The translations under genes were made by a program, and so were the position numbers. DNA of 20,296 bases from Hafnia paralvei ATCC 29927 (GTDB lineage Bacteria > Pseudomonadota > Gammaproteobacteria > Enterobacterales > Enterobacteriaceae): NCBI RefSeq assembly GCF_001655005.1, contig NZ_LXET01000011.1, forward strand, positions 1 to 20,296, read 5' to 3'. Below, piece by piece: positions 1 to 6,997 of this stretch. Every line of letters begins with the position of its first letter. Position 1 is the first letter of the stretch. The notes beneath the pieces were generated by a model. It did no database searches. It saw nothing but the letters and a program-made list of their open reading frames with translations, and had not been told where the DNA came from.

Positions 1-9
1 CGGGCGATA

Positions 10-156
10 CCAAACCGAAGCGGAGATGGCATCTCGGACAGAAGCGCGCGAGTTGAGAGCCCCCGCGCAACGGGGCTCTCATCGGTCGCCTTCGCCAGTG
101 TGCTCATGGAAACGCGTTTGCTGACAGGCGAACGAAATATTTCACTGCAACCCCAT
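10..156. repeat. Structured tandem repeat, copy 1
   Basis: This is the first of two tandem copies. A 44-bp core at 10-53 matches 171-214 at 40 of 44 positions, offset 161 bp. The core holds a short hairpin (GAGATG at 23-28 with CATCTC at 30-35). It is followed by a perfect 10-bp stem, 54-63 with 72-81, around an 8-nt loop. The copy ends with the shared motifs CGCCTTC (near 88), GACAGGCG (123-130) and GCAACCCCAT (147-156). The strong stem has no following T-run, so it does not look like an intrinsic terminator. I do not recognise the family. The first nine bases of the window may be the tail of a further copy. Confidence 0.65.
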
Positions 157-170
157 AGAGGATTAGCGTT

Positions 171-346
171 CCAAACCGGAGCGGAGATGGCGTCTCGGAT
201 AAAAGCGCGCGAGTGCAGAGACCACGAGCTGGTGGTCTCTGCACGTACGCCTTCACCGGTGTATCAATGAAGCTCGGTATCGACAGGCGGGTGGAATATT
301 ACACAACGGTGACATCTGCGAACGAAACATGCCACCGCAATCCCAT
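171..346. repeat. Structured tandem repeat, copy 2
   Basis: This is the second copy of the element, with the 44-bp core at 171-214. Its large hairpin has a perfect 13-bp stem, 213-225 with 232-244, around the loop GAGCTG. The stem arms share almost no sequence with those of copy 1, yet both copies are perfectly complementary. The small core hairpin is kept through a G-U pair (GAGATG with CGTCTC). The motifs CGCCTTC, GACAGGCG and GCAATCCCAT (337-346) recur in the same order. About 30 extra bases lie between the last two relative to copy 1. No credible reading frame crosses it. Confidence 0.65.
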
Positions 347-412
347 CAACGACAGTCAGCCAACCAAGCAATTCCCCTATGTCGCAAAACAACAACATCA
401 CCCCACTATGAG

Positions 413-430
413 TGTCTCCAAAAAGAGACA
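413..430. promoter_or_regulatory. GlrR (QseF) activator site 1 upstream of glmY
   Basis: The sequence is TGTC-N10-GACA, an exact match to the known binding motif of the response regulator GlrR. It lies about 235 bp upstream of the glmY start. The matching activator gene glrR is present at 3436-4776. Confidence 0.75.
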
Positions 431-432
431 TT

Positions 433-445
433 TAACCTATTGATT
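433..445 (-). promoter_or_regulatory. Probable IHF binding site
   Basis: Read on the - strand the site is AATCAATAGGTTA, a full match to the IHF consensus WATCAANNNNTTR. It lies between the two GlrR sites, where DNA bending would bring an upstream-bound activator to a sigma-54 promoter. IHF dependence of glmY-type promoters is known in enterobacteria. Occupancy here is inferred. Confidence 0.55.
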
Positions 446-475
446 TTTAACGGCAGTGATAACCGATACCCATAG

Positions 476-493
476 TGTCTACTTTTAGCGACG
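476..493. promoter_or_regulatory. GlrR (QseF) activator site 2 upstream of glmY
   Basis: The sequence is TGTC-N10-GACG, one mismatch from the GlrR motif TGTC-N10-GACA. It lies 63 bp downstream of site 1, six helical turns away, on the same face. It sits well upstream of the sigma-54 promoter, as expected for an enhancer. Confidence 0.6.
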
Positions 494-564
494 GCTAGGT
501 GAAAAAAAGAGCAAAATATATAGCTGAACCAAGGATAACGCCTATATTGATTGCCTATATAAAT

Positions 565-584
565 GTATTTTTATTTAAAAATAC
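565..584. other. AT-rich inverted repeat between enhancer sites and glmY promoter
   Basis: There is a perfect 8-bp inverted repeat, GTATTTTT (565-572) and AAAAATAC (577-584), with a 4-nt centre. It lies in a very AT-rich stretch of about 535-600. It could help DNA bending or be a further IHF/H-NS contact. No function can be read directly. Confidence 0.3.
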
Positions 585-620
585 TTATATTTTATATTGT
601 TAGAATGAGTCTTATGAAGT

Positions 621-636
621 TGGCACGGTACGTGCA
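621..636 (+). promoter_or_regulatory. Sigma-54 promoter of glmY
   Basis: TGGCAC starts at 621, with GG at 622-623 and GC at 634-635. They are separated by exactly 10 bases, the invariant -24/-12 spacing of RpoN promoters. Counting 12 bases on gives a start near 647-649, which is where similarity to GlmY/GlmZ begins. A -10-like TATAAC at 640-645 could belong to an overlapping sigma-70 promoter, as described for E. coli glmY. I see no convincing -35 for it. Confidence 0.8.
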
Positions 637-648
637 TTGTATAACACA

Positions 649-860
649 GTTGCTCATTCACTCTTTTATGTCAGCGACCGCAATAGCGAGTCAGGCTACA
701 TAAGCCATCGAATGACGCCAAAGTAAGGTGCCTACCGTCCAACTATCCGATAACAGTCGCTTACGCGCTTTATCAAACTCCGGACGACACGTTGAGTGAG
801 GCGCCACCTATTCAATGTCCGACTGTGATGATTGGTTCATCAATTTGGGACATAAAATGA
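649..860 (+). ncRNA. glmY: GlmY/GlmZ-family small RNA (GlmY by position)
   Basis: GlmY is the decoy small RNA that binds RapZ and so protects GlmZ, which activates glmS translation (amino-sugar synthesis). The family start (TGCTCATTCA, then TTATGTCAGC) is at 650-675. The first stem pairs TTATGT (666-671) with ACATAA (698-703). The central region recalls GlmZ: AATGACGC, a stem of GGTGCC (727-732) with GGCGCC (800-805), CGTCC (736-740) with GGACG (782-786), and GTTGAGTGAGGCGCC. It is assigned to GlmY rather than GlmZ because it lies next to glrK, as in E. coli. The 3' end is uncertain. A further stem joins 815-820 and 848-853, but the first clear terminator is at 959-993. The primary transcript may therefore be about 345 nt, against about 184 nt in E. 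coli. Confidence 0.8.
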
Positions 861-1160
861 ATGACATTCGTCTTATTTGCCGTTGTACGGCGCCGATGAC
901 GGTTTACCTCATCACACTGAAGACGAGAATTGCAGTAGCGATATCATTCAGCCAACGGAACCCGAAGACAGTTATCTGCCTTCGGGTTTTTGTTTTATTC
1001 CCGTCAGTTATTACGCTGCATGTGCGTTGGCCGCGCTCGTTAATCCTAGTCACGCGATGTTTTGCTCGGCTACGTATCGCCCCGAATGCCGAGTATGTAT
1101 TGAAGAATTGCTCCCCCTGCCTGACTCAGTTAGCATCTGGGTAAACCTTTAGGTAATGAG
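861..1160. other. Region between glmY core and glrK
   Basis: About 300 bp hold the terminator at 959-993 and otherwise no feature I can support. A frame open from 865 to 1152 lacks an ATG and a ribosome binding site and runs through the terminator hairpin, so it is not called a gene. No clear glrK promoter was seen between 1000 and 1150. Confidence 0.4.
959..993 (+). terminator. Intrinsic terminator upstream of glrK
   Basis: The stem AACCCGAAG (959-967) pairs perfectly with CTTCGGGTT (980-988). It has a 12-nt loop and continues into TTTTTGTTTT. It most likely ends glmY transcription. It implies that glrK has its own promoter or depends on readthrough. Confidence 0.75.
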
Positions 1161-2597
1161 ATGATTTCCTTGAAGAGATGGCGTTTATTTCCTCGTTCGC
1201 TACGTCAGCTAGTCTTGCTGGCATTTCTGCTGGTATTGCTGCCTTTATTGGTGCTGGCTTATCAAGCCTACCAAGGCCTTAATAATTTGAGCTCCCAGGC
1301 GGCCGACATCAACCGCACCACGCTTTCCGATGCGCGTCGCAGCGAAGCGATGGCGAGCCTTGCGGTGGAAATGGAACGTAGCTACCGGCAGTTCTGTGTG
1401 CTAGGCGATGAATCACTTTCTAAGCTGTATCAAAAACAGCGCGGGCAATACTCTCAAATGCTGGAGCGTCAGGCGTCTGTGTTGCCAGACCCACGTTATT
1501 ACCAAAAGTTAAACGGTTTGATTGACCAACTGGCGACTTTTCAGTGTCAGAATAATGCGCCTGTGACTCAGGCATCGGCTTTATTGGCTGGTTTTTCAGT
1601 GGCAAATGGCCAAATGGTTCAGGCGACGCGAGACGTTATTTTCACGCGCGGACAACAGCTACAGCAGGCTATTGCCGAGCGTGGACAGTTCTTTGGTTGG
1701 CAGGCACTGGTGTTGTTTTTAGTGAGTGTGCTGCTGGTATTTCTGTTTACTCGCATGATTATCGGCCCTGTGAAGGGGGTCGAGCGCATGATTAATCGTC
1801 TAGGCGAGGGCAAAAACGTTGGCAATATGGTGGCGTTTCGTGGTCCGCGTGAAATCAGATCGTTGGCACAGCGCATTGTTTGGTTGAGTGAACGCCTTTC
1901 TTGGTTAGAGTCGCAGCGTCATGAGTTCTTACGTCACATCTCTCACGAATTGAAAACGCCGCTTGCCAGCATGCGAGAAGGAACGGAGCTGTTAGCCGAT
2001 GAGGTCGCAGGCCCGCTCACTCAGGATCAAAAGGAAGTGGTCGGCATTTTGGACTCCAGCAGTCGTCATTTGCAGCAGCTCATCGAACAGCTATTGGATT
2101 ACAACCGCAAGCTGGCAGATGCCCCGATGGAGAAAGAAAATGTTAATCTGGGCGAGATGGTCGGGCTGGTGGTGTCGGCCCACAGTTTGCCTGCACGAGC
2201 CAAATCTATCCGTACACTTACTGAGCTAAACGTTGACCTTTGCTGGGCAGAACCTACGCTATTAGAACGCGTTATTGATAATCTCTATTCCAATGCGGTG
2301 CACTATGGGGCGGAATCCGGTACCATCTGGATCCGCAGTCGTTTGGCTGGTGATAAAATACAGATAGATGTGGCTAACACCGGTGCTGGCATCCCGTCGG
2401 CTGAGCAGGCCATGATTTTTGAACCTTTTTATCAGGGAAGTCTTCAACGTAAAGGCGCTGTAAAAGGGAGCGGCTTGGGGCTAAGCATTGCCCGAGATTG
2501 TATCCGCCGAATGCAGGGTGATTTACATCTGGTGACCGTAGACGGCGCTGACGTCTGTTTTCGCATTGAATTACCATTAACCGCAGAGATCTCATAA
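1161..2597 (+). CDS. glrK: Sensor histidine kinase GlrK (QseE)
   Basis: This is an inner-membrane sensor kinase that phosphorylates GlrR. The 478 residues compare with about 475 in E. coli. There are transmembrane segments at about 14-34 and 181-198, with a periplasmic domain between them. A HAMP linker follows at about 198-250. The H-box SHELKTPLASM has phospho-acceptor H262. The N-box is DNLYSNAVHYG (373-383), and the ATP-lid glycine motifs are NTGAGIP and GSGLGLSIARD (436-446). The ATG at 1161 has AGGT a few bases upstream. A TTG at 1170 would align with the E. coli N-terminus (MKRW), so the start could be three codons later. It heads a compact operon with qseG (3-bp gap) and glrR. The sites its regulator binds lie upstream at glmY. 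Confidence 0.95.
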   Translation: MISLKRWRLFPRSLRQLVLLAFLLVLLPLLVLAYQAYQGLNNLSSQAADINRTTLSDARRSEAMASLAVEMERSYRQFCVLGDESLSKLYQKQRGQYSQMLERQASVLPDPRYYQKLNGLIDQLATFQCQNNAPVTQASALLAGFSVANGQMVQATRDVIFTRGQQLQQAIAERGQFFGWQALVLFLVSVLLVFLFTRMIIGPVKGVERMINRLGEGKNVGNMVAFRGPREIRSLAQRIVWLSERLSWLESQRHEFLRHISHELKTPLASMREGTELLADEVAGPLTQDQKEVVGILDSSSRHLQQLIEQLLDYNRKLADAPMEKENVNLGEMVGLVVSAHSLPARAKSIRTLTELNVDLCWAEPTLLERVIDNLYSNAVHYGAESGTIWIRSRLAGDKIQIDVANTGAGIPSAEQAMIFEPFYQGSLQRKGAVKGSGLGLSIARDCIRRMQGDLHLVTVDGADVCFRIELPLTAEIS

Positions 2598-2600
2598 CTA

Positions 2601-3422
2601 ATGAATAAGTGGTCTGTTCGCGCCCTATTCAACGAACATTTGATTGACGCTGACGGCCTTTGCCGTATGGCGTCTGTTTTGCGTCCATTTTCCGCATTGG
2701 GCGCTATGTTGTTGGTTCCATTTTTGCTAACAGGGTGCGCTAAAACGGGCACCGGTAATCCGGTTTCTCATGCCGTACAGGCGATTATTCCTGACAGTAA
2801 AGTGGTGGATTATCAAACGGCCTCTTGCGAGACCCTCTGGTTTAATGATGACAAAGAAGCCGTTGAGAATGGGCTTTATTGGCTGCGCGCGATGGACTGT
2901 GCCGATCGCCTGAGCGGGCAAGAGGCGCGGTTGCAGGCTCGCTCGCTGGGCAGTGAAAATTGGCAGCGTGTGTTTAAACAAAGTGTTCTGGTTGGCAGCG
3001 CAGAGCCAACAGCCGCCGAGCGTCGACAGATTATCGATCGCTTGAACGGTTATCGTTCCGAGTTCCCTGCTTCTGTGCGTCCGTTGATACAGCTGTGGCG
3101 CGAAAAACAGATGCTGATGATCAATATTCTCGATGAAAAAGCGCGTTATCAAAAGTTACAAGCCAGTACGGATTCGCAGCTAGATGCGCTACGAGAAACG
3201 CAGGGGCGGTTGCAGTACCAACTTGATGACACCACTCGTAAGCTAGAAAACCTGACAGATATCGAACGTCAGCTCTCTTCACGCAAGCAGATGTCGGGAG
3301 AGATGTCCGATCCGTCGGTGAAAGAAGATAGCTCTGACGACACAGGGAAATCTGAGAGTAAAGCTCCGGCAGAGGCCAGTGGCAAGCCAGCTTCAGAACC
3401 TGCTAACACGGACGCCCACTAA
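2601..3422 (+). CDS. qseG: Outer-membrane lipoprotein QseG
   Basis: QseG is a lipoprotein reported to interact with the GlrK sensor and modulate its activity. The signature stretches YWLRAMDCADRL and TTRKLENLTDIERQLS match E. coli QseG (237 aa). A lipobox LLTGC places the lipidated Cys at residue 46 of this 273-residue frame. The C-terminal half is helical (about 165-215), followed by a low-complexity tail rich in Ser, Glu, Pro and Ala. The start is uncertain. ATG 2601 lies 3 bp after the glrK stop and fits translational coupling, but gives an unusually long leader. ATG 2667 gives a normal 24-residue signal peptide and a 251-aa protein, nearer the family length, though without a clear ribosome site. 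Residues after the lipid anchor are the same either way. Confidence 0.92.
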   Translation: MNKWSVRALFNEHLIDADGLCRMASVLRPFSALGAMLLVPFLLTGCAKTGTGNPVSHAVQAIIPDSKVVDYQTASCETLWFNDDKEAVENGLYWLRAMDCADRLSGQEARLQARSLGSENWQRVFKQSVLVGSAEPTAAERRQIIDRLNGYRSEFPASVRPLIQLWREKQMLMINILDEKARYQKLQASTDSQLDALRETQGRLQYQLDDTTRKLENLTDIERQLSSRKQMSGEMSDPSVKEDSSDDTGKSESKAPAEASGKPASEPANTDAH

Positions 3423-3435
3423 GGAGCCACACTGA

Positions 3436-4776
3436 ATGACACAACGTAAACCAGCTAATTTACTGTTAGTGGATGATGATCCCAGCTTGCTAAAGCTACT
3501 GGGGATGCGCCTGAGTAGTGAAGGATTCCGTGTTACTACGGCAGAAAGCGGGCATGACGCATTACGTGTGTTAGGGCGTGAACAGATTGATTTAGTCATC
3601 AGCGACCTGCGGATGGATGAAATGGATGGGATGGCGCTGTTTGCTGAAATCCAAAAGCGTCAGCCCGGTATGCCGGTGATTATTCTTACCGCTCATGGCT
3701 CGATTCCTGATGCGGTTGCGGCAACTCAACAAGGTGTATTTGGTTTCTTAACCAAGCCGGTTGATCGTGATGCCCTTTATAAAGCGATTGATGAGGCCTT
3801 AGCTCAGTCGATGCCCGCTGCGGGTGATGACACTTGGCGCGAAGGTATCGTCACGCGTAGCCCAACCATGTTGCGTCTGCTGGAACAGGCAAATATGGTG
3901 GCTCAATCAGATGTTAGCGTGCTGATTAACGGGCAAAGTGGCACGGGTAAAGAAGTGCTCGCGCAAGCGATTCATGCCGCCAGCCCACGGGCAGGAAAAG
4001 CGTTTATTGCAATCAACTGCGGCGCATTGCCAGAACAGTTATTGGAATCTGAGCTGTTTGGTCATGCTAAAGGCGCTTTTACCGGTGCCGTGAGTAGCCG
4101 AGAAGGGCTATTCCAAGCAGCAGAGGGTGGCACACTGTTTCTGGATGAAATCGGTGATATGCCGCTGGCGCTACAGGTAAAACTGTTGCGCGTGCTGCAA
4201 GAACGCAAGGTGCGCCCGTTAGGCAGCAACCGCGATATCGATATCAACGTGCGTATTATTTCCGCCACGCATCGCGATTTGCCAAAAGCGATGGCGAAAG
4301 GAGAGTTCCGCGAGGATCTGTTCTATCGCCTAAATGTGGTGAGTCTGAAGATTCCGGCGCTAAACGAGCGCGCTGAAGACATTCCTCTGCTCGCCAACCA
4401 TCTGCTGCGCGAATCGGCTCAACGCCATAAACCTTTCGTACGTAGTTTTTCTACTGATGCCATGCGCCGCTTAATGGCCGCGAGCTGGCCGGGAAATGTG
4501 CGTCAATTAGTTAACGTTATCGAACAATGCGTTGCGTTAACCAGCGCTCCAGTGATCAGCGAAGCCTTAGTTGAGCAGGCGCTGGAAGGCGAAAATACGG
4601 TATTGCCAACGTTTGCTGAGGCGCGTAACCACTTTGAACTTAACTATTTGCGCAAACTCCTGCAAATAACGAAAGGCAACGTCACCAATGCCGCACGTTT
4701 GGCTGGTCGTAACCGTACCGAGTTTTATAAGCTGCTGGCGCGGCATGAGTTAGATGCGGCTGATTTCAAAGAATAG
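3436..4776 (+). CDS. glrR: Sigma-54-dependent response regulator GlrR (QseF)
   Basis: This is an NtrC-family enhancer-binding protein that activates glmY from TGTC-N10-GACA sites. The 446 residues compare with about 444 in E. coli. The receiver domain (about 8-120) has the acidic pocket D13-D15, phospho-acceptor D57 and K107. The AAA+ domain (about 140-370) has Walker A GQSGTGKE (166-173), the sigma-54 contact loop GAFTGA (213-218) and Walker B GGTLFLDEIGD (231-241). Its arginine-finger region is FREDLFYRLN. A Fis-type helix-turn-helix lies at about 414-435. The ribosome site TAAGGAG overlaps the qseG stop codon, so translation of the two is likely coupled. The targets at 413-430 and 476-493 are about 3 kb upstream in the same window. 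Confidence 0.97.
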   Translation: MTQRKPANLLLVDDDPSLLKLLGMRLSSEGFRVTTAESGHDALRVLGREQIDLVISDLRMDEMDGMALFAEIQKRQPGMPVIILTAHGSIPDAVAATQQGVFGFLTKPVDRDALYKAIDEALAQSMPAAGDDTWREGIVTRSPTMLRLLEQANMVAQSDVSVLINGQSGTGKEVLAQAIHAASPRAGKAFIAINCGALPEQLLESELFGHAKGAFTGAVSSREGLFQAAEGGTLFLDEIGDMPLALQVKLLRVLQERKVRPLGSNRDIDINVRIISATHRDLPKAMAKGEFREDLFYRLNVVSLKIPALNERAEDIPLLANHLLRESAQRHKPFVRSFSTDAMRRLMAASWPGNVRQLVNVIEQCVALTSAPVISEALVEQALEGENTVLPTFAEARNHFELNYLRKLLQITKGNVTNAARLAGRNRTEFYKLLARHELDAADFKE

Positions 4777-4968
4777 GGATCCCCTGCGTACTTGGTGCCG
4801 CTGGTCAAATTACGCTGGGGAATTCGAGTGCTTTTGGTCGTTTAGGGCGCTAAACAAAGTGATGAGAATGTTTTACACTTGGCGCATTAAACCAGCCTCT
4901 TTTTTATATCCAAAGTAGTTGGAGTGGCGACAAGGTCGCCGCTTCGAATACGAAGGAAGTGAGTAATT
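4777..4968. other. glrR-nadE intergenic region with several short inverted repeats
   Basis: This 192-bp spacer holds an inverted repeat GTTTAG-GGCG-CTAAAC (about 4839-4854) without a T-run. Directly before nadE are two stacked hairpins: GGCGAC (4926-4931) with GTCGCC (4935-4940), and CTTCG (4942-4946) with CGAAG (4951-4955). The second overlaps the start of the nadE ribosome site AAGGAAG (4953-4959). The stretch TATATCCAAAGTAGTTGGAG just before them resembles the end of an ERIC-type repeat, perhaps a remnant. No confident promoter or terminator was found. Confidence 0.4.
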
Positions 4969-6591
4969 ATGAGTCGATCTCTTTCTATTGCGTTAGCCCA
5001 GCTCAACTGGCTGGTGGGTGATATCGAAGGTAACACCGAACGTATGCTGAATACTTTGTGCGAGCAGCGCAAAGCGGGTGCCGATTTGGTGATGTTTTCT
5101 GAATTGGCGCTTTCGGGCTATCCACCTGAAGATTTGCTGTACCGTGATGATTTTTATCTGCGTTGTCAGGCGCAGTTGGATCGTTTGCAGCAGGCATCGA
5201 CAGATATCGCGGTTTTAGTTGGTCATCCGTGGCGTGAAGGAGAGCATTTATATAATGCGCTATCTCTGTTCTCTGAGGGACAGTTGGTTGCGCGTTATTT
5301 CAAACAGCAGCTGCCAAACTATGGCGTATTCGATGAGAAACGCTATTTCTCAGCGGGTCATGAGAGCTGTGTGGTTGAGCTCAAAGGCTATCGTTTAGGT
5401 CTGCTGATTTGTGAAGATCTGTGGTTCGATGGCCCCGTTGATGCCGTTGCGGCGGCGGGCGCTGAAGTGCTGCTGTCGATCAATGCCTCTCCGTACAACC
5501 GTGAAAAACCCTATATCCGCAAAACCTTGCTGACGAGCCACTGCCAACGCACTGGATTACCTCTGGTGTATCTGAATCAGGTGGGGGGGCAGGACGAACT
5601 CATTTTTGATGGTTGTTCTAAAGGCTTTGATGCGTCCGGTAATATGACGCACCGCTTAGCAGCCTTCGCTGAACAAACTGCCTTATTCAATTTGCATGAT
5701 ATGCAGGTGGAACCGATGGTTGCACCGGCCGCTAGCCTGCCCGAACTGGCACAGGTTTATGAAGCGTTGGTGCTAGCCGTGCGTGATTACGTCACGAAAA
5801 ATGGCTTCCAAGGCGCGGTGCTCGGCCTATCTGGCGGTATCGATTCGGCGTTGACGCTGGCGATTGCCGTAGATGCGCTGGGTAAAGATAAAGTTCAAGC
5901 GATGATGATGCCATTCCGTTACACCGCGGATATCAGCATTGCTGATGCGAAAGAAGAAGCTGAAATTCTGGGTGTCGAGTTTGATATTGTCTCCATCGAA
6001 CCGATGTTTGATGCCTTTATGGGCCAGCTTGCACCGATGTTCGCTGGAACTGAGCGCGATACCACCGAAGAGAATTTACAGGCGCGTTGCCGTGGCGTAG
6101 TGCTGATGGCACTGTCGAATAAACGCCGCCGTTTGGTTCTAACTACCGGTAATAAGAGTGAAATGGCCGTAGGCTACGCCACGCTTTACGGTGATATGGC
6201 CGGTGGTTTTGATGTGTTGAAAGACGTGCCAAAAACGCTAGTATTCAAGCTATCTGAATATCGTAATACGGTATCCTATGTGATCCCGCAGCGCGTTATT
6301 GATCGTCCACCATCAGCAGAACTGGCTCCCGATCAGCTCGATCAGGATAGCTTACCGCCGTATGACATTCTGGATGCAATTCTGGAAGGCTACGTTGAGC
6401 AAGACAAGTCGGTAGCTGATTTGGTTGCCGCAGGCTTTGACGAGGCGGTGGTGCGAAAGGTTATTCGTTTGGTTGATATTAATGAATATAAGCGCCGTCA
6501 GGCTGCAGTTGGGCCGCGAATTACCGCGCGCAACTTTGGCAAAGATCGTCGCTATCCGATTACATCTGGCTTTGGCCGCAAAAACTGGTAA
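4969..6591 (+). CDS. nadE: Glutamine-dependent NAD+ synthetase
   Basis: It amidates deamido-NAD+ to NAD+ using ATP and glutamine, the last step of NAD+ synthesis. The 540 residues comprise two domains. The N-terminal nitrilase-type glutaminase (about 5-250) carries the E45 / K112 / C148 triad, in FSELALSGYPPEDLL, FKQQLPNYGVFDE and LLICEDLW. The C-terminal synthetase (about 265-540) has the ATP PP-loop motif SGGIDSA (288-294) and TTGNKSEMAVGYATLYGD. This differs from the short, ammonia-dependent NadE of E. coli. ATG 4969 is preceded by AAGGAAG. glnB begins 11 bp after the stop, so the two are probably cotranscribed. That links glutamine-consuming NAD synthesis with a glutamine/2-oxoglutarate sensor. 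Confidence 0.96.
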   Translation: MSRSLSIALAQLNWLVGDIEGNTERMLNTLCEQRKAGADLVMFSELALSGYPPEDLLYRDDFYLRCQAQLDRLQQASTDIAVLVGHPWREGEHLYNALSLFSEGQLVARYFKQQLPNYGVFDEKRYFSAGHESCVVELKGYRLGLLICEDLWFDGPVDAVAAAGAEVLLSINASPYNREKPYIRKTLLTSHCQRTGLPLVYLNQVGGQDELIFDGCSKGFDASGNMTHRLAAFAEQTALFNLHDMQVEPMVAPAASLPELAQVYEALVLAVRDYVTKNGFQGAVLGLSGGIDSALTLAIAVDALGKDKVQAMMMPFRYTADISIADAKEEAEILGVEFDIVSIEPMFDAFMGQLAPMFAGTERDTTEENLQARCRGVVLMALSNKRRRLVLTTGNKSEMAVGYATLYGDMAGGFDVLKDVPKTLVFKLSEYRNTVSYVIPQRVIDRPPSAELAPDQLDQDSLPPYDILDAILEGYVEQDKSVADLVAAGFDEAVVRKVIRLVDINEYKRRQAAVGPRITARNFGKDRRYPITSGFGRKNW

Positions 6592-6602
6592 AGGGATTAG
6601 CA

Positions 6603-6941
6603 ATGAAGAAGATTGACGCAATTATTAAGCCATTCAAGCTGGATGATGTTCGCGAAGCGCTGGCTGAAGTGGGGATCACTGGTATGACCGTCACCGAAGT
6701 TAAAGGTTTTGGGCGCCAGAAAGGTCATACGGAACTGTATCGTGGCGCGGAATACATGGTCGATTTCTTGCCGAAGGTAAAAATTGAAATCGTCGTTGCC
6801 GATGACATCGTAGATACCTGCGTAGAAACCATCATGCAGACCGCTCAAACTGGCAAAATTGGCGATGGAAAAATCTTTGTCTTCGACGTTGCGCGCGTAG
6901 TGCGTATTCGTACCGGTGAGCAGGATGAGGAAGCGATCTAA
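6603..6941 (+). CDS. glnB: Nitrogen regulatory protein P-II (GlnB)
   Basis: This small cytoplasmic trimeric signal protein senses 2-oxoglutarate, ATP/ADP and, through uridylylation, glutamine. It controls NtrB and glutamine synthetase adenylylation. The 112 residues are nearly identical to E. coli GlnB. The T-loop is TEVKGFGRQKGHTELYRGAEY, with the uridylylated Tyr51. The B-loop is TGKIGDGKIF. The C-terminus is RIRTGEQDEEAI. The ribosome site AAAGGGA lies just after the nadE stop. A strong terminator follows 21 bp after the gene. Confidence 0.97.
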   Translation: MKKIDAIIKPFKLDDVREALAEVGITGMTVTEVKGFGRQKGHTELYRGAEYMVDFLPKVKIEIVVADDIVDTCVETIMQTAQTGKIGDGKIFVFDVARVVRIRTGEQDEEAI

Positions 6942-6962
6942 ATCGCGTCAGTACTGAACATC

Positions 6963-6995
6963 AAAAAGCCCAGATGAGAATCTGGGCTTTTTTTG
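6963..6995. terminator. Bidirectional intrinsic terminator between glnB and the small membrane protein gene
   Basis: AAAAAGCCCAGAT (6963-6975) and ATCTGGGCTTTTT (6980-6992) form a perfect stem around a GAGA tetraloop. A T-run follows on the + strand and a matching A-run precedes it. It can end glnB from the left and the - strand gene at 6998-7192 from the right. Confidence 0.92.
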
Positions 6996-6997
6996 TC

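Noticed and set aside
10..346. CRISPR array or tRNA-like genes in the left-end repeats
   Set aside because: There are only two units, far longer than CRISPR repeats, and no regular spacers. No cloverleaf with an anticodon arm could be built.
213..443. 76-residue open frame on the + strand
   Set aside because: It begins inside the repeat hairpin and runs over the GlrR site. It has no ribosome site or protein-like pattern, so it is a chance frame in a regulatory region.
815..1144. 109-residue open frame over the 3' part of glmY
   Set aside because: It starts inside the GlmY RNA structure and crosses the terminator at 959-993. It has no plausible domain or ribosome site.
4839..4854. Terminator after glrR
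   Set aside because: The inverted repeat GTTTAG...CTAAAC is AT-rich and followed by AAAGTG, with no T-run.
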